Below the pieces are notes generated by a model that made no database searches, was not told the DNA's origin, and was given only the letters and a program-made list of their open reading frames with translations. 64,000 nt of DNA from Azolla caroliniana (taxonomy: Eukaryota > Polypodiophyta): the NCBI GenBank assembly GCA_043228905.1, contig JBHGNT010000008.1, forward strand, positions 11,408,001-11,472,000, given 5' to 3'. Positions 1 through 7,978 of this stretch are shown in pieces; the first letter of the stretch is position 1, and the number at the start of each line of letters is the position of its first letter. The translations under genes were made by a program, and so were the position numbers.

Positions 1-760
1 GATTCAATTGAAAATCCAATTTCTCTTATTTTTTTGAAAATTTTCTTATTTTTCGAATTGTGTTTGAATTTGTTTTTATTTTTCCCATAAAAAAATAAAT
101 AAAAATTGAAAAAATGGATTTTCAACGGAAATCCGATGTAATGCATCGGATTTTGGTTGAAAGTCAACTTTTACGTATTTTTTTCCAAATTTTCTTTTTT
201 TTTTTGAATTTTTTTGAATTTTTTTGAATTTTTCCCATAAAAAAATAAATAAAAATTGGAAAAATGGTTTTTCAACGGAAATCCGATGCACTGCATCGGA
301 TTTTGGTTGAAAGTCCACTTTTACGTATTTTTTTCCAAATTTTATTTTATTTTTTTTTGAATTTTTTTGAATTTTTCTATAAAAAATAAATAAATATTGA
401 AAAAATAGATTTTCAATCCAAATTTTCATAGCTTTTAGAATTTTTTTGGTATTTTGTTTGTCTATTTTCTCATAAATAACTATATAGAAATTGAAAAAAA
501 TGAATTTTCAAAGGAAATCCGATGCAATGCATCGGATTTCTATTGAAAATCCACTTTTTGCTATTTGTTACCAAATTTTCATATTTTAAAATATTTTTTT
601 GTATTTTTTAAATTATTTTTCATTTTTTCCCATAAATAAATAAATAAAAATTGCAAAAAATGGGTTTTCAACAGAAATCTGATGCACTACATCGGATTTC
701 TATTGAAAATCCATTTTGTCTTATTTGTTTCCAATTTTTCAGATATTTTGAATTTGTTTT
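1..760. repeat. AT-rich array of spaced palindromes (left part)
   Basis: Palindromes of about 45-55 bp recur with centres near 140, 288, 523 and 684 and a degraded one near 412. Each has a core of the form ATCCGATGCANTGCATCGGAT flanked by arms like TTTTCAACGGAA / TTCCGTTGAAAA. Spacers of about 60-110 bp are poly-T/poly-A rich. Every copy could fold as a long hairpin on either strand. The array is interrupted by the Penelope-like element at 761 and resumes at 4200. Short open frames across it are artefacts of the repeat. I do not recognise the family; it could be a satellite or a cluster of MITE-like foldbacks. Confidence 0.8.
483..760. repeat. 278-bp direct duplication, left copy
   Basis: Positions 483-760 match 4200-4477 at a constant offset of 3717 with only about three mismatches. 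The match starts at TATAGAAATTG and stops exactly where the inserted element begins (761). The segment contains two of the array palindromes. It is either an exceptionally long target-site duplication of the PLE or two adjacent array units between which the PLE landed. Confidence 0.85.
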
Positions 761-864
761 AGGGTTTGCCTTACGGCTTTGCAAGGAGTGCGGGTCGGTA
801 TACCACTCGAATACGGAGCGTGTCCACTCTTGATAGCAATGGGCCCCCCCGAACCCATTACTAT

Positions 865-985
865 CGTAGATGTAACCAGGACTTCCCGGGAGGTCACCCA
901 TCCCAGTACTGTTCTGGCTCAAGCACGCTTAACTTGCAATGCTTGAAGCATCCAAACAACCACAAAACTCATGGCATGTGATACA
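865..985 (-). pseudogene. 5S rRNA-like segment (antisense to the PLE)
   Basis: The reverse complement of about 877-936 reads like the 3' half of plant 5S rRNA. It contains the A-box-like AAGCGTGCTTGAGCCAGA and the C-box-like GGATGGGTGACCTCCCGGGA. By memory of the 5S consensus, roughly 53 of 60 positions agree. Upstream on the minus strand (937-985) the resemblance is weak, and the 3' terminus is not recognisable. Because the internal control elements of 5S genes lie in the conserved part, it could act as a Pol III promoter, as in 5S-derived SINEs. It is not a functional 5S gene. Confidence 0.7.
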
Positions 986-1041
986 ATAGAGAGCGAAGAT
1001 CTTACTTCGATAGCGGCTACACGTGCGGCGATGGTGGACGA

Positions 1042-1719
1042 TTGTCACACCATAACGGCGGCTACATGAGCTGTGGCGGTAATTATCCTACGGGTCGATA
1101 CGGGAGGTCCATCCAATGCGAAGGCCGTACATCTTTTGGAAGCGGCACACGTGCCAACATAAGACAAGAAGTGTATCCCCATGGCGGCTGTGCAGGAGAT
1201 CATGCAAGCCATGGCACGAACGACCTTCCGTCTTTCCCTCGCGGCCCTCCTCCTCCTCCTCTCCTCCCCACCCCATCCCTGCAGACAATTTCAAACATAC
1301 CCTCTCACTTCCCATATTCGTTTAACCCTAATCACGCCCCTCCCCCCCCCTCCTTACTTCCTACAAATTTGATGCATGCCCCCCCTTTATTTTCTATAAA
1401 CCCCCCTCATACCCCTCCCCCATTTTTTAACCATGCCCCTATGCATTTCCCCCCTAATAACCCCCACAACGTTTCCCTATTTCCAAACTATACCCCTCCC
1501 CCTTTTCATGCATTTCCTACACATACCCCCCCCTTCTTTACACATAACTCCCCTTCTACTTCTAGTAGATTTCAATATTCTACCGCACCCTCAAAATTTC
1601 CCCCACACTTATATGAAATCCCTCATAGAAAACAACCTATCCGTACTCACAATAATCGGCCCCTTCCCACAAAACTACAAACTTTCCCATGTAATAATGT
1701 TAGGACAAAAAACGTGTAG
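1042..1719 (+). CDS. PLE ORF1, proline-rich low-complexity protein
   Basis: The open frame encodes 225 residues. The first 60 or so are Gly/His/Cys-rich. From residue 70 on it is dominated by Pro, His, Phe and Asn with runs such as PPPPP, so it is probably disordered. The last 40 residues become basic (HRKQP, RTKNV). No known domain is visible. It ends in TAG at 1717-1719, just after an A-AAA-AAC heptamer in the correct phase for slippage into the RT frame. The start at 1042 is only the first ATG of the frame. An alternative is that this C/T-rich stretch is partly an intron: CTGCAG at 1280-1285 after a polypyrimidine run resembles a 3' splice site, and introns are known in some PLEs. Confidence 0.5.
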   Translation: MSHHNGGYMSCGGNYPTGRYGRSIQCEGRTSFGSGTRANIRQEVYPHGGCAGDHASHGTNDLPSFPRGPPPPPLLPTPSLQTISNIPSHFPYSFNPNHAPPPPSLLPTNLMHAPPLFSINPPHTPPPFFNHAPMHFPPNNPHNVSLFPNYTPPPFHAFPTHTPPFFTHNSPSTSSRFQYSTAPSKFPPHLYEIPHRKQPIRTHNNRPLPTKLQTFPCNNVRTKNV

Positions 1720-3686
1720 CTAGGCGTGCCAAACGCGATAGTAAACAGTTTCGGCACGCCATACATCCCGCGAAACGTCTCTTTTACCTTCTCGATAGAC
1801 CTACTTCTACTTTAGATACTTTCATGTGGTTAGGACGTCATACATCCAATTTTCCCTTCTCCCCATATGTGAAAAAGACCCATAGTAGGAAACCCCGTAA
1901 TAAATTTTGGACACCTCTCCTTAATAAACCTAGAATTAGTAGGATCCACAACCACTCTAATTATTCCCTCTCTAAACATGAGACACAACTCCTTAGCCTA
2001 GGTTTGAAACACATCCTCCCATCTTCTCCACCATCATCCCCTACCCTACTTAAAGAATTTGATAGCCTAAGTAGGACCCTTCGACTTAAACATTTTTTTA
2101 AAGATGTGGATAATTTGCCCCAAAATCCCTTTAAGCTACCTAACCCTAGTTGGCAACCCCCTACTAAGTACACTCCCTTAGAAAACATTATATCTAAACA
2201 CCAAACTATCTTTAGGGACACACTTCATACACTCAAATTAAAACCCACTAGGATTGCACCTCACTTATCACTAGCCTTACAATCTCTTAAGAAAAACAAC
2301 AAAATCATAATCCTACCTGCTGACAAGAATGTTGGAGTGTGTGTTCTTGATAAGGACACGTACTATAACAAAGTTATAGAACACCTTTCTGATACTAATA
2401 CATATAAAAAAGTCTCCCACTATCCACTTGAGGAATTATCCTATAGATTGAAAAACATTGTTAATAACCATCTTGGTACCCTATCCAACATAGAAGCCAA
2501 TTACATACTACATAAACCCTCAAAAGGGTACAAAGTATGCAATATCTATTTCCTCCCAAAACTCCATAAAAACCCAATAGGTTTTAGACCTATTTGGTCA
2601 TACAATAACTCCCTTTTTGAACAAACATCAAAATGGCTTCACCACCAACTCATGCCTATCCTTCTCCTTCAAAAGCAATATTTGAAAGACTCACATTCCC
2701 TTGTCCAGACTTTAGAACATCTCAACCCACCCCCTAATAGCTTTATCTTCACCTTTGATGTTGAATCTTTATATCCCAGCATACCCCCTAGGTTAGGACT
2801 CCAAGCTTTACGAAAAATGATTACCCCACATTTTTCATCTTCTAAAACTAACCTTATCTATACACTTAGCGCACTCACATTAGAATATAAATTTCTATAC
2901 TTTGATGACATGATCTATCAACAAGTCAAGGGTACAGCCATGGGTAGTAATTTTTCTGTAGTTTATGCATGCCTATTCTTAGCTCACTTAGAGAACTCCC
3001 AGCCATCACACCCTAATCTTTTTTATTTCACTAGATATATAGATGATGCATTCGGGATATGGACAGGTACTAAACCCGAATTAGAAAATTACCTCCAGTT
3101 CTATAACACCTCCACTAATAATTGCATCAAAATTACCATCACCACTTCTCCCTTTAGATTACCGTTCTTAGATTTATGGATTAACCTAAAGAATTCACAT
3201 TTCTCCTTTAATTGCTACCAAAAGCCCCAAAATGCCTACCAATATCTCTCATTCTCGTCAGTTCACCCCCTTCACTTAAAACGTCATTTTATTATTAATG
3301 AACTAAAACGATACCTAATTAGAGAAAGTACCCCCTTAGGTTTCCTTCGAATGAAAAAACTATTTTTTAGTAGATTAGTTAAGAGAGGGTATCCCCTTTC
3401 TTTTATATTAGAGAATTATAAAAAGGTGCCATTTAACGCTAGGAAATCACTAGTATTTAGTAGAAAACCTAAAAGTACCCTTATACCTGTCATCTTCAAA
3501 CTTAGGTATACGAAAGATACCCCTAGATTAGGAATTCACGACATGCTAGAAAACCTCCACGCAAATTTAGCCACACATCCCCAACTATCCGAACTACCGC
3601 GACCCTTCATATGTTGGACTAAGTCTAAGTCCATTCATTCCCTTCTCGTCAAAACTAAATATAAATCCATAAAAACTCCCACTTAA
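1704..3686 (+). CDS. Penelope-like reverse transcriptase
   Basis: The frame is open from 1704, and its first ATG is at 1824 (620 residues). Between 1704 and 1824 it encodes a strongly basic segment (KKRVARRAKR). Counting from the 1824 Met, the PLE N-terminal signature NYSLSKHETQLLSLGLKHI comes first, then an ADKN motif, FDVESLYPS with catalytic Asp near residue 312 (2757), GTAMGS near 375, catalytic YIDD at 405-408 (3036-3047), and FLDL and YQKP motifs. The thumb ends in PRPFICWTKSKSIHSLLVKTK, where GIY-YIG PLEs would continue into the linker and nuclease; here a stop follows. All catalytic residues are intact. It would make cDNA of the element RNA, probably priming on free 3' ends. Without an ATG before 1824, expression needs either that ATG or frameshifting from ORF1. 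Confidence 0.9.
   Translation, partial: DKKRVARRAKRDSKQFRHAIHPAKRLFYLLDRPTSTLDTFMWLGRHTSNFPFSPYVKKTHSRKPRNKFWTPLLNKPRISRIHNHSNYSLSKHETQLLSLGLKHILPSSPPSSPTLLKEFDSLSRTLRLKHFFKDVDNLPQNPFKLPNPSWQPPTKYTPLENIISKHQTIFRDTLHTLKLKPTRIAPHLSLALQSLKKNNKIIILPADKNVGVCVLDKDTYYNKVIEHLSDTNTYKKVSHYPLEELSYRLKNIVNNHLGTLSNIEANYILHKPSKGYKVCNIYFLPKLHKNPIGFRPIWSYNNSLFEQTSKWLHHQLMPILLLQKQYLKDSHSLVQTLEHLNPPPNSFIFTFDVESLYPSIPPRLGLQALRKMITPHFSSSKTNLIYTLSALTLEYKFLYFDDMIYQQVKGTAMGSNFSVVYACLFLAHLENSQPSHPNLFYFTRYIDDAFGIWTGTKPELENYLQFYNTSTNNCIKITITTSPFRLPFLDLWINLKNSHFSFNCYQKPQNAYQYLSFSSVHPLHLKRHFIINELKRYLIRESTPLGFLRMKKLFFSRLVKRGYPLSFILENYKKVPFNARKSLVFSRKPKSTLIPVIFKLRYTKDTPRLGIHDMLENLHANLATHPQLSELPRPFICWTKSKSIHSLLVKTKYKSIKTPT
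1707..1776 (+). promoter_or_regulatory. candidate -1 ribosomal frameshift signal
   Basis: The heptamer AAAAAAC occupies 1707-1713 with zero-frame codons AAA (1708-1710) and AAC (1711-1713), the X-XXY-YYZ phase. The zero-frame stop TAG follows at 1717-1719. After a 9-nt spacer comes a perfect 8-bp stem, GGCGTGCC (1723-1730) with GGCACGCC (1753-1760). The loop end GTTTC (1748-1752) can pair with GAAAC (1772-1776), giving an H-type pseudoknot. A -1 slip enters exactly the frame that is open to 3686, giving a fusion of about 881 residues. Function is inferred from geometry only. Confidence 0.65.
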
Positions 3687-3836
3687 TACTATATGCCTTT
3701 TATATCCCACCCCCACACCCACCCCCACCTATCACTTATCATGTACATACATATAACCCCCCTCTAACCCACTTTCACTAACCAATCCATTAACTATCAC
3801 AATTCCCCGTTTCCCTCTCTCCCATCATTAAACTCC

Positions 3837-3840
<4 letters not shown>
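3687..3840 (+). other. PLE 3' untranslated region, pyrimidine-rich
   Basis: The stretch is C/T/A-rich with repeated ACCCCCACC-like strings and no open frame. It leads into the CT microsatellite and the promoter/ribozyme module. Confidence 0.5.

Positions 3841-3882
<42 letters not shown>
3841..3882 (+). repeat. (CT)21 microsatellite
   Basis: There are 21 uninterrupted CT dinucleotides. They lie 10 bp upstream of the TATA box of the PLE 3' module; CT tracts are frequent in plant core promoters. Confidence 0.95.
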
Positions 3883-3885
<3 letters not shown>

Positions 3886-3891
3886 TCCCCC

Positions 3892-3899
3892 TATATAAA
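3892..3899 (+). promoter_or_regulatory. TATA box of the PLE terminal module
   Basis: TATATAAA sits directly after the CT tract and a CCTTCCCCC run. A start 25-30 bp downstream would fall at the first strand of hammerhead stem I (3920). This matches a promoter placed in the repeated terminal region, so that the transcript begins at the ribozyme. Confidence 0.55.
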
Positions 3900-3919
3900 C
3901 CTACCCTCTTGTTGTAAAT

Positions 3920-3971
3920 GACCTTGGCACTGATGAGCTCTACCTAGAGCGAAACTAGTTTGCACAAGGTC
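3920..3971 (+). ncRNA. type I hammerhead ribozyme
   Basis: All conserved elements are in order. Stem I 5' strand is GACCTTGGCA (3920-3929) and the core CTGATGA is at 3930-3936. Stem II is GCTCT (3937-3941) with AGAGC (3946-3950) closing a 4-nt loop ACCT. The core GAAA is at 3951-3954. A minimal stem III follows: A3954-T3959 and C3955-G3958 with a two-base loop. The predicted cleavage triplet is GTT (3958-3960). Stem I 3' strand is TGC (3961-3963), a bulged A (3964) and CAAGGTC (3965-3971). Very short stem III is typical of hammerheads in Penelope-like elements, which are thought to work best as dimers. It should self-cleave the RNA after 3960. Confidence 0.9.
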
Positions 3972-4199
3972 TTTCTAATGAAAATTTCTTAAGCTTTTCT
4001 CTTTTCTCACTCACTCTTCTCTTCTTCTCTTCTTCTTTCATCTCATTCTCTCATTCTCTTTTACTCTTGGTCACCTCTAATCCTACTCACCTTAGCTTCA
4101 CTTGCATCATTGCTTTATTTCTTTTCTTACTCTTCCCATATCATCTCAATAGTTGTGCTAGTTCGCTCGCACTCCTTGTCACGATCCTACGATCATAGC
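3972..4199 (+). other. PLE 3' end after the ribozyme
   Basis: T/C-rich sequence (TTCTCTTC-type runs) without an open frame ends in GATCATAGC at the duplication boundary. The 11-mer CGCACTCCTTG at 4168-4178 is the reverse complement of 782-792 near the 5' end of the insert. Confidence 0.5.
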
Positions 4200-4477
4200 T
4201 ATAGAAATTGAAAAAAATGAATTTTCAAAGGAAATCCGATGCATTGCATCGGATTTCTATTGAAAGTCCACTTTTTGCTATTTGTTACCAAATTTTCATG
4301 TTTTAAAATATTTTTTTGTATTTTTTAAATTATTTTTCATTTTTTCCCATAAATAAATAAATAAAAATTGCAAAAAATGGGTTTTCAACAGAAATCTGAT
4401 GCACTACATCGGATTTCTATTGAAAATCCATTTTGTCTTATTTGTTTCCAATTTTTCAGATATTTTGAATTTGTTTT
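4200..4477. repeat. 278-bp direct duplication, right copy
   Basis: This copy matches 483-760, with differences at the palindrome centre (GCATTGCA against GCAATGCA) and two other sites. The last shared base is 4477; the next base differs because the left copy abuts the PLE. Near-identity suggests a recent event. Confidence 0.85.
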
Positions 4478-5440
4478 TGTATTTGTTTTGAATTGTTTTT
4501 GTTTTTATCATAAATAAATATATAGGAATTGAAAAAAATGGATTTTCAACGGAAATCCGATGCACTGCATCGGATTTCCATTGAAAGTCCACTTTTTTTT
4601 GTTTGTTTACAAATTTTCTTATTTGTTTATATTTTTCTCTAAAAAAGTGTTAAAAATAAACAAATTGTAATTTTTTCCATTTAAAATGATGTGTTTTCAA
4701 CGGGACTCCGATGCAGTGCATCGGATTCCCGTTGAAAACACATTATTTTCAACAGGATTTTCAATGGAAATCCGATGCACTGCATTGGATTTCCGTTCAA
4801 AATCACTGAGTTTCAACAGAAATCCGATGCAGTGCATCGGACTGCATCGGATTTCCGTTGAAAGTCCAATATTTTTGCAATTGAAATCTGACTCAATGGT
4901 TCAGATTTTGTTGAAAATGTAATATTTTTTTATTATCTCATTGTTTTATGAAAAACCTAAAAGAAATTTGGATTTTTAATTGAAATTCGATGTAGTGCAT
5001 TAGATTTCAGTTGGAAATCCACTTTTTTAATATATTTTTATTTATTTTTTGAAAAAATGAAAAACAATTGAAAAGAAAGAGGATTGCCAGCTAAAATCTG
5101 ATGCAATGCATCAATGTCTAGCTGTATAGACTACGATCTGATGTAGTGTATCGGATTTCAGTTGAAAAGCCGTTTATTATTATTTTATATGGAAAATAAA
5201 TAAATAAATAATATTGGAAAAAGAAAAAAGAAAAATGGATTTTCGACTTTAATCCAACGCATTGCATTAGATTCTAGCTATATATACTAAAATATAATGT
5301 AGTGCATAGTATTTTAGCTGAAAATTCATTTTTTATTTTTTAATGGAAAAAATTTTAAAAATTACAAAAAAAAAAACTTGGATTTTCAACTGAAATCTAG
5401 TGCATCGCATTGCATTCCAATTAAAAATCCAAGATTTTTT
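4200..5440. repeat. AT-rich array of spaced palindromes (right part)
   Basis: The array continues with palindrome centres near 4245, 4405, 4566, 4715, 4777 and 4840, then increasingly degraded copies near 4995, 5125, 5260 and 5405. The 4689-4741 copy is almost perfect (arms TGTTTTCAACGGGA and TCCCGTTGAAAACA). Spacing falls from about 160 to about 62 bp at 4715-4840, then lengthens as copies decay, suggesting an array edge. Confidence 0.75.
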
Positions 5441-6589
5441 ATTTTTTCAAATTTTATTGTTTCAAATTTTCAATGGGTTTTAGATTAGTTTTCTGACACA
5501 GGTATATAATATAAAACTTACATCAATTTAGATTAACGTTATATTCTATTCTTCAGTTTGATGTTACCTGTGCAATTTCATTCTACTGTCATGTACTACT
5601 AAAACATACGCCTTAAAGATTATCAGGAACTCTGTTGCATTAGAGAAGGACCTTGAGCAAGTTAATGTCATCAAAATGAGGATCCAAGGTATCTGGGGTT
5701 GTCCTGATCAAGACCAAGAAGTTGGGGCAAAGCATATCAATAAAACTTAGATGTTCCAGATGACTTTTAGAAAACTTGTGGAACTATAGATGAAGACGCA
5801 GGGCAACTTGTTGAATTAGAAGACGTTTCAGAGTCTAAACATACTAACAATTCAACTTAGCGTACTGACGAAGCCAATGAGGACAATCCTGATGAAAGAG
5901 CTAATCCTGAGTAGACGGCTTTACCAGACTTATTATTCGATTGAATGGTTATGGCTTATTGTAAATTTTGAACAATATGAATTGTTAAATTTTGACGTAA
6001 TATATAAGTTGAGCTTACTTATAATTTTCGTGTAACAACCATTGAACTTGGAAATTAAGTATACTTGTATGTGTACATGTTATCTAAACTCTCCTTTATC
6101 ATTTGGGGTATATCGTAGATAAGTTTATACTCTATCATTTACTCGTATGATTGGAATGTTATTGTAGACTAGTTTATTTATACATTGACAGTGTCATGTA
6201 TCACGTGTCAATGGAAATTTTCTCTTGACATAGTAGTATCTCTTAATTGCAAGGTTCACAATTTGCTTTAAGATGTATTATATTTAAATATACACACATA
6301 ATTAGAAGAAGTCACTTATTCAATGGGGCATGCTTTTTAGAATATGCACAAGGACCCGTGTTACTATTATACTTGTGTTGACAAATACACCCCTGTCTAA
6401 GATTTGGACAAAAACATGGTAGATAGAATATACGTCGGATGATTTTGTTGACGTGATATTAGTTAGTTCTTTTTTTCGCTATGTTTTCATAAACCACATA
6501 CACATGCGTCGTGCCTTGTTGAAATTCTGCTTAAATAAGGCATTTTTTAACATCTCACTAAGATATGAAAAAGAGAATGCGACATATTA
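5441..6589. other. AT-rich sequence with no recognisable gene
   Basis: No open frame above 60 codons occurs. Around 5640-5945 an acidic reading (EDEGQLVELEDVSES-like) with several stops may be the relic of a transposon protein C-terminus, but I cannot name the family. The remainder is plain AT-rich DNA. The 5' LTR expected for the chromovirus gag that starts near 6590 is not visible here. Confidence 0.4.
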
Positions 6590-7350
6590 CCTGTTTCAAA
6601 TGACCCGGTGTTAGAAAGTTTCAGTAGAGAAGCAACAAATACACAACGAGTTTACACGAAGGGTTCAACAACTAGAGTCGGAAATAGTAGCTTTACAACA
6701 ACTAAAAGTCGATAGTCAAGGAGTTCTTAAGGATCCCAAAATCAGCCTCCCAACTAAATTCGATGGGTCGAGAGCACATTTTCGGGGTTTTATAAATCAG
6801 GTGTGGTTGGTAATTCAGATGCATCCCACGCATTATCCGACGGATTCATCTCAAGTCGGGTTAGTATGCACTTTATTGACTGGCACGACATTGACCATTG
6901 CTAGAAGCAAATTCGCCCCTACTCAACAACTTTAAAGAATTTATCAAAGAGTTTAAGGCTTGCTTCGGAGACACAGATAGTGTAAGAAAGACAATGAACA
7001 AGACTCGCACACTGCGACAAGGGGATCAACCAACATCAACGTATGCAGCCAATTTTCATCTCATTGCAAGTGATTATTTGGGACGAACAAGCTCTAATGG
7101 AGTAGTTTCGTTCGGGCCTCCTTGGAGATGTAAAAGATTTACTTCTTACCTTCCCTGAGGATCCAAAATCCCTTATAGAAGCTATTAGTCGAGCAATACG
7201 GTGTGATAATTGGCTTTTTGAGCGTCAGTCTGAGCGACAACAACAACAAACAAGATCAAGATTTACGCCAACTTATGCATCAGTGACGACACAATCTCCA
7301 AGGAAACAATATAGCCCTGTCCCAACTCCACAACAAGCACGTAGCCCAAC
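6590..7350 (+). pseudogene. gag: chromovirus 1 gag, N-terminal half
   Basis: Broken frames encode Ty3/Gypsy capsid: a KFDG-like segment, the FINQVWLVIQMHP and YPTDSSQVGLV region, then LNNFKEFIKEFKACFGD and TLRQGDQPTSTYAANF (open at 6898-7158), and a Gln/Arg-rich tail ending in ARSPT. Frameshifts and stops interrupt it. The reading stops at 7350, where Copia A is inserted, and resumes at 36196 with PTPMEIDMTWRRG and the zinc knuckle. It is 28.8 kb away from the rest of its own gene. Confidence 0.8.
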
Positions 7351-7741
7351 TGTATAGAATCAAGAGATGGATTCTGTGCAGCGGAATAGATATGAATTGT
7401 ATGTGTGTATGAGAGAGAGTGAGTGAGTGAGAGAGACAAGGAGTAAGACACAGAGAATATGCAAGGTAAAGTATATTAACAAAGGAGAAAGACTTGACAT
7501 CATACAAGGTGGGAGGAGGGTGATTTATATAGTCAACCTCTCTCTTCATTAACTACAAGACTCATGGAGCATGGTGAATGTGAAAGCTCATAAGTTATGT
7601 GTCATAGAATATGATTCTATGACTCATACTAAATGCTAGAATACAAAGAGGTGACATAATGGTGACTCTTGACCGTTGGAGTGTCTATTCACTCTCAAGG
7701 TGAGTTCACACACTAGACCACGTTGAGCTTGATTCTCAACA
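7351..7741 (-). repeat. Copia A 3' LTR
   Basis: This 391-bp LTR is bounded by TG...CA. On the minus strand it is preceded by a polypurine tract (TTGAGGGGGCG, complement of 7742-7752). It contains a GAGAGA/GTGAGTGAG simple-sequence patch. It matches 17037-17371 plus 36131-36195. Confidence 0.85.
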
Positions 7742-7978
7742 CGCCCCCTCAAGCTCAAGTCGGGTCGGTTTCAGATGGTATCCTAAATCCGCTTCGACTT
7801 GCGTTCTGGAGTCCGCGTCAACTCGCATTTATGCGGAGTTGCGGAGTTGCGGAATCCGTGCTCCAGTTTGCATTGTGTGTAGTTGCGAAGTCTGTGCTTC
7901 GGCTTGCATCTTTCTTCGCGGCTTTGCACGGTAGATCGGCTCTTCGCGGCTTCGTTGCGCAGTTGCGGAATCCACGCG

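Larger units (their letters stand above)
761..4199 (+). mobile_element. Penelope-like retroelement, endonuclease-less type
   Basis: The 3439-bp insert lies between the two copies of a 278-bp duplication. It holds, in order, an antisense 5S rRNA-like stretch, a proline-rich ORF1 (1042-1719), a PLE-type reverse transcriptase ORF (1704-3686), a (CT)21 tract, a TATA box and a hammerhead ribozyme (3920-3971). Hammerheads are known from Penelope-like elements, which supports the assignment independently of the RT. No GIY-YIG nuclease motif follows the RT, as in the telomere-associated Athena/Coprina type. Only one hammerhead is present, so the element may lack a second terminal copy. An 11-nt inverted match lies near its two ends (782-792 and 4168-4178). 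Confidence 0.85.

Noticed and set aside
76-429. 117-codon minus-strand frame
   Set aside because: It is the translated palindrome array (repeating KSDAxHRISVE) with no independent coding signal.
1-760. Regularly spaced palindromes looking like a CRISPR array
   Set aside because: Repeat units diverge, spacers are AT-rich and related to each other, and no cas-like gene exists; the context is a plant genome.
865-985. Functional 5S rRNA gene
   Set aside because: Only the 3' half is well conserved; the 5' half and 3' end do not match.
5893-5915. Second hammerhead core (CTGATGAAAG)
   Set aside because: No stem II or GAAA block in the right place and no stem I complement.
5640-5945. hAT-type transposase remnant
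   Set aside because: An acidic C-terminus-like reading is suggestive, but no catalytic or dimerisation motif can be recognised.
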